Made by a program: the position numbers and the translations under genes. The notes beneath the pieces are model-generated. The model was not told the DNA's origin. It was given only the letters and a program-made list of their open reading frames with translations, and searched no databases. Positions 11,064 to 22,200 of a stretch of 64,000 nucleotides of DNA are shown piece by piece. How positions within the stretch are numbered: the stretch's first letter is position 1; each line of letters starts with the position of its first letter. The stretch comes from Kingdonia uniflora (lineage: Eukaryota > Streptophyta > Magnoliopsida > Ranunculales > Circaeasteraceae): contig JACGCM010001798.1 in NCBI GenBank assembly GCA_014058105.1, forward strand, positions 1,706,001 through 1,770,000. The letters are read 5' to 3'.

Positions 11064-11131
11064 GGTGTTCTTTTTACCGCCCATCTTTTCTGGGCGGTAA
11101 AAAGAACACCGTACGGTAAAAGGAACACCGC
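11064..11131. repeat. Right subterminal perfect hairpin plus a third half-copy
   Basis: Two 20-base arms (11064-11083 and 11091-11110, beginning GGTGTTCTTTTTACCG) are exact reverse complements around a 7-base loop. A further copy of the right arm type (CGGTAAAAGGAACACCGCC) follows at 11114-11132. These match the hairpin at 4639-4670 near the opposite end. Confidence 0.8.
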
Positions 11132-11290
11132 CAATTTTTTTATTTTTTTTTAAGTTTGAGATCCTCAAAATCTGTTGGGCTCTGACACGACCAGCTGACA
11201 AACCCACACTCGTTTTGGCGCTGCTGGGAGGCTAAAAGTTTTGGGTTTGAGTTGACAAACCTAACCCAAACCCTGCTGGAGATGTTCTTA

Positions 11291-11632
11291 CTCTTTCTCT
11301 CCCCATACCTTTCTCTTACCATCTCTGCCATTAGAGTAGAAAATTCTTCTCTCAAAAGACCGTGACCCCAATCGAAACCTATACTCTCTCTATCTTCATA
11401 ACCAATAATTTTAAGTCTAAATTGGGTTTTTTTGCCCTCAATCAGTACGTAGATCTTTCTCTCTTTGCTTTCTATCTCTCTTAGCGAGATTCATTTCGGG
11501 TTTAAACTCTCTCTTTCTCCGGTTGTAGACGCGGCTCGATTCTACTCTACCCGAAAACTATATAATCTGTGATCCATTCAATTTTGAATAAGAAGATAAA
11601 CATTTGTTGTGGGCAAATAAGGAATATTGGGA
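11291..11632. other. Unassigned, CT-rich
   Basis: Pyrimidine-rich DNA with several CTCTCTTT tracts, resembling plant 5' untranslated sequence, but no linked open frame or splice pattern can be followed. Nothing further is seen. Confidence 0.4.
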
Positions 11633-12000
11633 AATAAAATTGTCCATACTTCGACAATTTTGGCGCATAAGATGTTGTCGAATATTCTTTACATCAACAA
11701 TCTTGGCCGATATTATCGAATATTCTATAAATCCACAATTTTGGTGCATTAAATATTGTCGAATATTCTCTACATCGACAATTTTGGAGTACAAAATATT
11801 GACGGATATTCTCTACATCAAAAATTTGAAAGCATAAGATATTGTCGAATATGCTCTAAATCAATTTTGGTGCATAATATATTGTCGAATATTCTCTAAA
11901 TCGACAATTTTGGTGAATAAAATATTGTCAAATATCTTTTGTATCGACAATTTTGATACATAAAATTATCGAATATTCAATGCATCGACAATTTTGGTAC
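11633..12000. repeat. 43-44 bp tandem array with internal inverted repeat
   Basis: About eight diverged units of a 43-44 base repeat. Each has the form ATTGTCGAATATTCTCTA then CATCGACAATTTTGG then TGCATAAAAT. ATTGTCGA and TCGACAAT within each unit are exact reverse complements, so every unit can fold into a small hairpin. Units differ by point changes and small gaps, and the fifth is the most damaged. Short frames across it on both strands are only repeat translation. Confidence 0.85.
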
Positions 12001-12805
12001 TTGCCTTGGTTTTTGTTCAAATAAGGAAATGTTCACAAACTACCCAATGAAAGCCTAGTTTTTTGGGATATATATTTCACCTTCACTGTCATTATCGTGT
12101 GTTATGATTTGAGATTTATGAACATATTTAAGTTCTTACCTTCTGCCATTACCATTCATATCTCTCCTACAATGTTAGCCTATAATTTTGTTTATTTCCA
12201 TTTTCATCTCTAGTGACTTGCAGGTTAAAAAAAAGAGAACCCAAAAGGTTTCTCTATCAAGAGGCCTACTAATCCCACATGATACTAAGTTTTTTACTTG
12301 GTGGGTTTTTCAATGGAGGTGAACCATATCTGAAGAGTGTTGCTTTTTATCAAATATTTGTAGAAAATTCTCATTGTAAATCATACTCGCCATTGTAAAA
12401 TCATAAAAAATAACCTAATCAGTTCAGTGAAACCCCCTAATAAAACCAACCAAATCTCCTACAAAAAGAGATTGTACTTCATTGATTGAGATAATTAGGT
12501 CTCATATCCATGGATGAAGAGGGAGAAAGCTGTAACAAATATGTGTGTGTATGTGAGAGAGAGAGATAGAGAGGGAGAAAGCTTGTTTTTGTCTCCGAAA
12601 TGAGAGAGTGAAAAAATAGGGGTACGATTATGAATTAAGTATTATGGGTTCTCACGTAAGAGAAAGAGCATTGATTTCATCCAATCATCTATTAGAAATG
12701 AGTGGTTGCAAAATAAGGTCTCAAGAGTGTCTACGAATCCGCTCCCAAACTTTAAATGGTGTTTAATCTTTTTTGTCAAATTATATATTACCTTGATCGT
12801 AAATA
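12001..12805. other. Unassigned intergenic DNA
   Basis: AT-rich sequence with a GAGA/GTGT simple tract at 12540-12580. I see no gene, RNA or complete element. Confidence 0.4.
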
Positions 12806-12810
12806 AAATA

Positions 12811-13040
12811 CAACAGGGGTTGGTGCAACGGGCTAAGACACCACATGACGTAGAGGTCCTGAGATCGAACCACTACCAACTCTCGGCATCCACCAGGAAC
12901 GAAAAGTGTGGATTGTGGGGTTTGTAACGTGGTGGTAAGCAAAATATACCCAGATGATCAATGAATCTGTGCGGCTTTCGGAATACGAACCCGCGACACA
13001 CCACCTAGGATTTAAGAGTACCTAGTAGTACTATTGTGCT
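12811..13040 (+). mobile_element. tRNA-derived SINE-like unit
   Basis: A polymerase III A-box-like TGGTGCAACGGG (12821-12832) and a B-box-like GATCGAACC (12863-12871) lie at tRNA-like spacing, followed by a non-tRNA body that ends near a short A/T tail. That is the layout of a plant SINE head. No clear target-site duplication could be fixed, and no second copy is in the window, so this call is moderate. Confidence 0.45.
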
Positions 13041-13130
13041 AGAAAATTTTTAATTTCCTTTTTGAGCATGGGGTTGGGTCTTACACCCTGCTGGAGAAGC
13101 TCTTATAATCATCACTCAGCTTCACTTTCC

Positions 13131-13154
13131 CTCTCTCTCTCTCTCTCTCTCTCT
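13131..13154. repeat. CT microsatellite in the eL30 5' untranslated region
   Basis: Twelve CT units lie about 57 bases before the eL30 start codon. A second CTCTCT tract at 13170-13182 is followed by TAGGGTT. Pyrimidine-rich leaders are usual for plant ribosomal protein genes. The left part of this stretch (13060-13104) ends in GCTGGAGAAGCTCTTA, which looks like another Harbinger/MITE terminus. Confidence 0.6.
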
Positions 13155-13210
13155 GTTGCGGCCACAAAAACTCTCTCTCTCTAGGGTTACTCTCTTGTTG
13201 AGTATCAACA

Positions 13211-16200
13211 ATGGTGGCTGTGAAGAAAACGGTCAGTGTTTCAGCTATTACTCTGTACTCTTCATTTGTTTACGTTTGATTTCGATCTCATTTAGGGTTT
13301 CGTTGTTGTTGTTGTTGTTACAGAAGAAGACTCATGAGAGCATCAACAACAGGTTAGCTTTAGTGATGAAGAGTGGAAAGTACACTCTTGGATACAAAAC
13401 TGTGCTTGATTCTCTCAGAAGCTCTAAAGGTTTTGATCCCTTCCATTTGATTCAAGTTGGTATTTTTTAGGGTTTTTGTGTGATTTTAAAGCATTTGAAA
13501 TTGTGGGATTTGTAGGAAAGTTGATTATTATTTCTAATAATTGCCCGCCTTTGAGGAAGTCTGAGATTGAGTATTATGCGATGCTTGCGAAAGTTGGGGT
13601 TCATCATTTTAATGGAAGTAAGTGGTTTAATACCGTTTAGTTTGTTGGTTTGTTTGTGTTTTGGTATTCAGTTTATTTTGTTTGGATTGTGTAAGAACTA
13701 GTATACGATATTTGATTCTGAACTTTTGTATTTTAAGTATTGCGTTAGAACAATTATAATTATATTGGGTAGTAGTAGTACTGGATGGAGATATAAATAC
13801 TGTAAAGAAGAGTAGAGAGAAATAGATGGGAACATGTAAATAAGATTCCAACCGATGGAGCTTGGTGGAAATGAGCAATACTTTTATAAAAGAGTCCGGA
13901 TTTGGGACTTCCGGGAGCAGTGACACGTGGTCTAGTGTTTCGAGAAGACTTTTGCTCATATTTGCAAAAAATATAGTTTATCCCCAAATTAAACATCCCT
14001 CCCGTATTATACTCCCTGCTCCTCAAAGCCCTAGAAAAACTACTAAAAATGAAAGGGGTACCTTATCAATGTCTCTAGAGATCACAATTTCGACACATGT
14101 TGGCAATTTACGACCCATGTTTGCTTGCTCATTACTAATTTGACTAGAGATTGCAGTTTCATGTTAAAGGGTACCTTATCAGTCTCTCTAATCTCTGTTG
14201 GATGGAGAGGCGCCTACTGGCTACTACAATCTTCCCTTCTAGGTGTTCGCGGGAAATTCATCATTCATGTAATAAAAAAAATGTTATTCTAAACTTAATT
14301 AGTGAATGATATTGTTTCTTTAAAATTGATTTTGGTTGCCCATTAGTGGAAGAACAATACTGAATGTTTGAGTAAGAGATGGGATCTTACATAATTGACT
14401 ATATTCATGGGTTGATGTTTTTTGATTTGAGGAGGATGAACTGTGAGAGAGATGAGTGTACGAAGGGTGGAAAGGATTCTAATCTTGGGGGTAAAATTGG
14501 TATCACAGAAATGGAGATAGTAGATTTTTTGTCTGCAATAATAAATCCAGGTGTCACGTAAAGTTGTGAAGGAGCAGGAAGCCTAGTCCCTGCTCCCAGG
14601 AGTCGCAAATCCGGACTCTTTATAAAATGAACTTTTGAAATGAGCAATAGTTTCAGAAGATTTTATGCACAAATAGCAACCAGAAACAGCAGTACACCCT
14701 CTCAGTTGTAAATAAGATCTGCTAACCAGTTACATCTATCTTCACAATCCTTATTTTGAAGAACGGACAAAACATTAATATTCTGTTGGTGTAGAGCATC
14801 TTCTTGCTGCCTAGCACGCCCCATTCACTCCCTTCTTTACAAGTCTTATGACTCCATTCTTTTCTCTATTTTGCTTCTCGTTTTCATAGAACCACAGACA
14901 AATTGGAGTGTCTTATTTCCTTTTGATAAATGAAAGGTCTGTTTATCTCACTAGGTTATAACTAGCATTTATCCTAATATAGAACTTGACGTTGAGCCAA
15001 TAAAGATGAAAGTTCTATTTTTTTTTACTTCACGTCTTCTTGAACATGGTCATCTGAGGTGGCTTGCTGGGTTAGAAACACTAGAGTCAACCCTCAACTC
15101 TGAATATGGGCAATAGAGTGACCATGGAAAAGCATTTGTTTACCCTATTCAATCTTTGAATATTTGACTTGATCTCTATAATCTTAATCCACAATACGAA
15201 GAGAGAAACCCTAGTTAGCAGAAAAGTACGAAAAACACCAAAAATTGGATCGGGAAAAGTCCCTTTAAGAGCTTCAATTGCTTAAACGCAGTTAATTACA
15301 ATGAATTACTCTAAACCCTAACTTCTTCATCAGAACTTTCTATTGAACTAACCTTTCTAGAAAAATAACCTAAGTCTCCTTTATATATAAGGGAACTAAA
15401 AATACCAAATAACACAGATCTCGATACAAGCCCATGCCTTAAAATAACAACCAACGCCAAGCTCGTTCGAGCGACCTTACGCTAATTAGTCTAAAACCCT
15501 AGAAACTTGACAAGTCGTTCGAACGACTTGGGTTTCCTGGGCCAAATTCTAGAGAGTTGGAAAAGGGTCGTTGGAACGACTCTTAACCTCGTTCGAACGA
15601 CTTTACTATAATTTGGTCTTCGACTAGATTCTCCTGGATCATGGCTCCCCCCTTTAGGAGCCTTGAGGTTCTGCTCAAGCTAGAACTGGAGATGTGGAAA
15701 TGCGGCGTTGCCTATTTCCCTGCTATACCACTTCGACTTACTAGGTAGCTAACCTTTTTTCCCAACTCGGAATGGTTCAATACCACCCCGTCTTGTAGTA
15801 TGAACTTTCCTCTCTAGAATACCATCCTCCTGCAACGGATTTTCTCTTTCCATCCACTGACGGTAGATGAGTGTCGATTGTAGAGTTTTCATCTAAAAGA
15901 TATGGCTTAAACAGCTTTAAATGCTCGACATTAATCACCGAATACATCTTCATAGAAGGCGGCAAATCCAATTCATACTCACATGTCTTGCCTTACAGTA
16001 ACTTTCAGCGAAACACACTACGCCCCTTGGGATCATCATATCATGCAACATAACCTGACGTAACAAAAGGTTGTATCTGTATAGAAACCAACATAACGGA
16101 AGTAGTTGGTAATGGGGGTCGAGATAACCTATCAACCATTTTATTGTCTACTTCCTTATACTGTATAAACAAAAGAAATTGTTGGAGATACGACATCCCC

Positions 16201-19200
16201 TTCATCTGGCGAGCTTGCTGTAGCTTGGACTGTGTAGCTAAAAACTGGAGCGGTTTGGGATCAGTATGTACCACAACCTCCTCTTGCAACTTCCCCATGT
16301 CGGTTTGTTGCTTATAAGATATTGTCAGTGTAGACAACACTCTAGCCGACGTACCATCTTGAACCGGTCGAACCAATAACACAAACTTGCCGCTTGCATT
16401 AACCAGATGAAGCCTGAGTTGTTGTTACTAGATTATTTGTGGTGACATGCTCCTTACAAGCATTGATATGAAACTCTTTTCCCTCCTTTACAAGACGATA
16501 CTTGTGAGCTCTACGGTAATGAATTGCATCTCGGTCCCAAAGATAAGGGCTACCCAAGATGACCTGACACACATCCAAATGAACCACCTCACACGTTACC
16601 TCGTCAATAAGCTTTTTAGTGATCGCAAACTTGAATGTACACTGTTTCGTGATCATCAAATTCGCTTCTTTCTGAATCCACCCCAAACCATACGACTTAG
16701 AATGAGCTGTAGTTGTCAAAACCCATCTTCACCAACGCCTCAGAAATCAAAAAAATTTGACTACCCGAATTCACAATGGCCTCGACTAAGCTCTGCTTTA
16801 CCTGAATACTGACATGAAAAAGTTTTTCCCGACTCTCCTCGGTAGCCAAAGTCTGTTGAAACATAAGTGTAAGCTTAAGATTCAGTTTATCTAAATCCGG
16901 GAGGTTAACAAACTCTGCGACTAGTGCATCTCTCTTTTTTGCTCTTCTCCTTCGGCCTAAGCTCCGGGTGAAGTTTTCAACATCTATCTGAAATATGCCC
17001 ACTCGCCTTATAATGATTGCAAGAATTCTCCTTGGATGAAGACCCCTCTCCTTTGGACTCTCCATTATGTTCCTCTTTCCAACTAGACTTGTACCTCGAC
17101 TTTGTTCTTGTCGTCTTCTTTCTTACTCTTCAAGTACTTGTCTTCAATGACAATTGCCTTCACGGTAGCGTCCTCGATATTGGCCACAATAAAGAACTTC
17201 AACACTCTTCTAATGGACTCCGACAACCCCCCCGTGTACTTCATGAACACCTCATACTCGTCCACATCAATGTCAAAACCAAAGCTTGGTTATGGAACGC
17301 CGTAGTGTACTCCTGTACGGATTGCTCATACTTTTGGCGCAAATTGTGCAATTTATACCATCTCTCTTGCTCATACCCAATGGGATAAAATTGCTTTCGT
17401 ACTAATACCTTGAATTCTTTTCAGCTCAAACTTCCTAAATCGTGGCGTTTTCGATAAGATTTTCACCATGTGAGTGCATGACTTGTAAATTTTAATGTAG
17501 CAAAACATATTTGTTGAGCATTGGAGTATTCTTAAACGGAAAAATAAGTTTCTAACCTATCTAACCAGTTATCCAATATCTCAGCATCGATTGAGCCGTC
17601 GAATACCGGAATTTCAATCTTAAAATTAATACGAAGATTACGTATAAGATTCGATGACTTACCAATACTCGATCGCCTAGAATCACTATCTATCTCTGTA
17701 ATATCGACGTCTCCATCCACCTCCATAACCCATTTCTTCCTCGAGCGGCCTCGCCCTGTCGCTGAAGCGGAAGCCTTTGCGAGGTTCGTGAGACGCAATT
17801 GTTTTACCAACTCCCCTACAGTAGAAGTTAGGTCGGAAACTGTCGTTTCCAAAGTCGTGAGTCTATCGTTGGAATCGTTAATCCATAATTCGATTGAGAA
17901 GCCTGTGTTAGAAGAGAGATACGAAGAACACCAATCGGTTTGGAAAAATAGAGAATTCAATTACTCAAGAATGATGTAATTGCAGGAAGAAAAACTCTCA
18001 AACCCTAGGTTTCCTCAGAACTCTTTCAGATCTAAGATAGAACAATGATCTAAACTCTAGATAATTAATTCTAGCCTAGGCTTGCCCTTTTATAAAGGTT
18101 ACAAGTCCTAGTTACAATCCAATTCGAAATCCAACTCTAATCCAACTCTAAAAGGTATTTAAAACTCTTAAACTAGAACTGGAATTACGATAGTCGTTCG
18201 ACAACTTGTTCGAACGAACCCAAACTCGTTCGAAGAAAAATATGCCTCTGGGCCAAATTCCATAGGACATAACAACTCGTTCGAACGACACTTAAAGTCG
18301 TTCGAACGAAATATGGCTCTGGGCCAAAATTCCTGCGAACATGTCAACTCGTTCGAACGACATTGACAATTCTTAAAAAATATACTCGATCCTCCTGGAT
18401 CATGGCTCCCCCATTTAGGAGCCTTGAGCTCCTGTTCAAGCTAGAACTGGAGATGTGGGAAAGCGGTGATGCCCAATTCCCTGCTGTACCACTTCGACTT
18501 ACTTGGTAGCTGACCCTACATCCCAACTCGGAACGAATCTATAGCACCCCGTCTGGTAGTATGAACCTTTCGCTCTAGAATACCATCCTCCGGCAACGGA
18601 TCTTCTCTTTCCATCCATAAGTCACCAACTGACGGTAGGTGAGTATCGATTGCCGAGTCTTCATCCAAAAGAGACGGTTCAAACAACTTCAAATGCTCGG
18701 CATTAATCACCGAATACATCTTCATGAAAGGTGGCAAATCCAACTTGAATACATTGTCGCCAATCTTCTTGAGTATTAAAAATGGACCATAATAGATAGG
18801 TTTGAGCTTCTTACTTTCCCCCTTAAGCCGTTCCTTACCCAAATGCAACCAAACGAAGCCGCTTTCAAGAAAAGTACACTCAACCCGATGTTTGTCGTGG
18901 CGAGCCTTATACTTTGCTTGAGTCTTCTTCAACTGAGCTTCAACCACTTTATGAACCTTGCTGATCTTTACAATGAAACGCTAAGCTTTAACCTGCTCCT
19001 CTTCCTCCTTCCCTGACACCGTCTTGTCGCCAAGACTAAACGCCAAATCAAAAGGGCTTTGCGGCAAGTACCCCAAACAAACTTCAAAAGGAAACTTCAA
19101 TGTGGAACCATGAATCGCTCGGTTGATCGCAAAATGAAGATACGCTAAACTCTCATCCCAAGTCTTAGGATGCTTAGAATGGAATCCCCGTAATAAATGT

Positions 19201-22200
19201 ACCAAAGTGCGGTTAACGACCTCTGTTTGCCCGTTTGTCTGCGGATGAAAAGCGGTACTTCTCTTCAACTTAGTGTCCATCATCCCCCATAACGATCTCC
19301 AGAAATGCCCTAAAAACCGGCTATCCCTATCAGAAATAATAGAAGAAGGGAGCCCGAAATACCTCCAGACGTCTCTGAAAAACAATTGCGTTGCTCTTTT
19401 CCCTGTGACCGTCTTCTGGTATGGAATAAGAACAATCATCTTGCTGAATCGATCCATCACCACAAACAAATAGTCATTCTTACACTGGTCATGGGCAAAC
19501 CACCCATAAAATCCATCAAAAAATTGAGCCGTCTGCAACTCATCTAAAAGCTCGTCAATCCGTGGAAGCAGAAAACGATTCTTCACCGTGATCTTGTTCA
19601 ACGCCCGATAATCCACACACATCCTCCAAGACCCATCCTTCTTCGGCACCAGTAACACCGGTGAACCACAGGGCGAGCAACTCGAATTAATAACTCTTTG
19701 CTCCAGGAGTTCGAGTACCTGTTTCTTGATCTCATCAGACTCAGTAACAAAAGTCCGATATAACCCAATATTGGATAGTGGCTCACCATTCACCAAGGTG
19801 ATATCATGCTCCACATCCCTCTTGCACGACATCCCTTCTATGCCCAGAAACAAGTCTCCATACTCCTTGCAACTCCCCATATCAGTTTGTTGCTTAGAAG
19901 ACATTGCCAAAGTAGAAAATATTGTAGCCGACGGACCTTTGTGAACCGGTCGCACCAACAACAAAACAAATTTGCCGCTCGCATTAACCAACCTCTTCGC
20001 CTGAGTCGCCGTTACCAAATTACAGGTAGTGATATGTTCCTTGCACGCATTAATATGAAACTCAGTCCCATTCTTCACCAAACGATACTTGCTAGCACGG
20101 CGGTAAAGGATTGCATCTCGGTCCCAAAGATAAGGGCTACCCAAGATAACTTGACATACGTCCAGCAGAACCACCTCACATGCCACTTCGTTAATAAACT
20201 TTTCAGTAATTGCAATCTTGAACGTACACTGTTTAGTGATCTTCAACTCTGCGTCTTTCTCAATCCAACCCAAACCATACGGCTTAGGATGAGCCACAGT
20301 AGCCAAACCCATCTTCTTCACCACCGCCTCCGAAATTAAATTCTTCTGACTACCCGGATCAATAATGGCCTCGACTAAGCTCTGCTTCACTTGAATGCTG
20401 ACAAAGAAAAGCTCTTCCCGACTCGCCTCGTCGATAACTAGAGGTTGCTTGAAAATTAGAGTAAGCTTAGGATTTGGCTTATCTAAATTCGGAAGATCCA
20501 CAATCGCTGCGGCTAGTGCACGTTTATCTTTCTTGCCCTTCTCCTTCGGCCGAAGCTCCGGGTGAAGTTTCCAACATGTATCGGAATTGTCCCCATTTGC
20601 CTTGCAATGACTACAAATAGTCCCTTTGAATGAAGACCCCTCTCCTTTGGGCTCCCCTTTCTGATCAAACTTCCAATTAGCCTTGTACCCTGACTTGTTC
20701 TTGTCGTCTTTCTTGTTGCTCTTCAAGTACTTGCCTTCAATGGCAATTGCTTTAACGGTAGCGTCCTCGATATTTTCCATCTTGAAGAGCTTTAATTTTC
20801 TTCTAATGGACTCTGATAAACCTCCCGTATACTTCATGAACACGTCGTACTCATCCACATCAACATCCAAAACCAACGCTTGGTTATGAAATTCCGTAGT
20901 GAATTGTTGTATGGATTGCCCAAACTTTTGGCGCAAATTGTGCTATTTATACCACCGCTCCTGTTCATACCCAATCAGATAGAATTGCTTTCTCACCAAA
21001 ATCTTGAATTCCTTCCAACTCAGACTTCCGACATCATGTCGTTTCCGATAGGATTTCTACCACGTTAGTGAGTGACTTGTGAATTTCAAAGAAGAGAAAC
21101 AAATCTTATGAGCGTTTGAATATTCATCAATGGAAAAATAGGTCTCCAACCTATCTAACCAATTATCTAATTTCTCGGCATCGACGGAACCATCGAAAGC
21201 CGGAATCTCAATCTTAAAGCCAATACGAAGATTACACATAAGATTCGTTGACTTACTAGAACCTAGGCGCTCCTTGACAGACTCGGGATCACTAGTTTCA
21301 TCGAATACCGGAACGTCCTCGTCACCATCTACCTCCATAACCCCTTTCTTTTTCGAACAGCTTCGCCGACTCGCCAAAACAGAATCCAATGCGAGGTTTG
21401 TGAGACGTAATTGTTCTACTAACTCCCCTACAGTAGAAGCTAAGGTGGAAATTGTCGTTTCCAAAACCGTGATTCTCTCGTTGGGATCACCCATCTCCAA
21501 ATTGTCTTTTTTCTTTGAATTAGGTTTGCGATGGATCTTCAACGGACTCACGAGTTTCTCCTTCGTTTGCTTGAGACGGTCATGTGTAGAGACCATACAC
21601 CACAATTAACCCCCCGAGAATCGAAACTGGAAAACTGATACCACTTAATCCGCAATACGATTGAGAAGCCTGTGTTAGTAGAGAATCTGAAGAACACCAA
21701 TCGGTTTAGAAAAATAGAGAATTCAATTACTCAAGAATGAAGTAATTACAGGAAGAAAAACTCTCAAACCCTAGGTTCCCTCAGAACTCTTTCAGATCTA
21801 ACATAGAACAATGATCTAAACTCTAGATAATTAACTCTAGCCTAGGCTTGCCCTTTTATAGAGGTTACAAGTCCTAGTTACAATCCAATTCTAAATCCAA
21901 CTTTAAAAAGGTATTTAAAACTCTTAAACTAGAACTGAAATTACGATAGTCGTTCGACAACTCGTTCGAACGAAAATATGCTTGTGGGCCAAATTCCAGA
22001 GGACATGACAACTCGTTCGAACGACACTTAAAGTTGTTCGAACGAAATATGGTTTTGGGCCAAAATTCCAGCGAATATGTCAACTCGTTCGAACGACATT
22101 GACAATTCTTCAAAAACATACTAGATCCTCCTAGATCAACCGTCCATCTCCAAATCGTCTTTCTTCGAATTAGGTTTGCGATGAATCTTCTGCGAACTCA

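Larger units (their letters stand above)
4490..11287. mobile_element. Candidate PIF/Harbinger composite element carrying a PMD gene
   Basis: The left edge reads TTA then AGAGCAACTCCACCAG (TTA at 4487-4489). The right edge reads CTGCTGGAGATGTTC then TTA (11288-11290). The inner ends are imperfect inverted repeats (GAGCAACTCC against GAACATCTCC), and the flanking TTA fits the 3-bp target site of PIF/Harbinger. Hairpins built from the same GGTGTTC/ACCG sequence lie near both ends (4639-4670, 11064-11131). Between them are a PMD gene, an unknown ORF, a Harbinger DDE transposase and a Myb-like gene. A second left-end-like sequence (TTA GAGCATCTTTAGCC) at 7742-7757 allows another reading: a shorter Harbinger from there to 11287 beside or inside another unit. 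All coding parts but the unknown ORF are broken. Confidence 0.6.
17879..22138 (-). mobile_element. Ty3/gypsy LTR retrotransposon B, nested in the gag of A
   Basis: LTRs at 17879-18402 and 21646-22138. Target-site copies ATCGT (17874-17878) and ACCGT (22139-22143) differ by one base. Removing B rejoins A's gag leader (ACCGTCCATCTCCAAATCG on the right) with the helix region on the left, and B's own gag shows the same neighbouring sequence, which confirms the nesting. Same orientation and same subfamily as A. The internal part is only 3.2 kb because of one deletion in pol. The primer-binding region next to the right LTR is partly decayed (CTGATACCA kept near 21635-21643). Confidence 0.9.

Noticed and set aside
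11558..11837. Frames of 77-78 codons on both strands
   Set aside because: They are translations of the tandem hairpin array.
11633..12000. CRISPR array
   Set aside because: Repeats are contiguous, diverged and without unique spacers, and the DNA is eukaryotic.
13060..13104. A complete Harbinger MITE ending at GAGAAGCTCTTA
   Set aside because: Only a right-end-like sequence is clear; no matching left end was found between 11290 and 13060.
13627..14143. Several 88-110 codon frames in eL30 intron 3
   Set aside because: They overlap on both strands, lack known motifs, and lie in intron or in the inverted-repeat element.
18981..20936. A domesticated host gene
   Set aside because: The frame is flanked by LTRs, has lost its gag start and RT active site, and lies antisense in an intron; nothing suggests selection.
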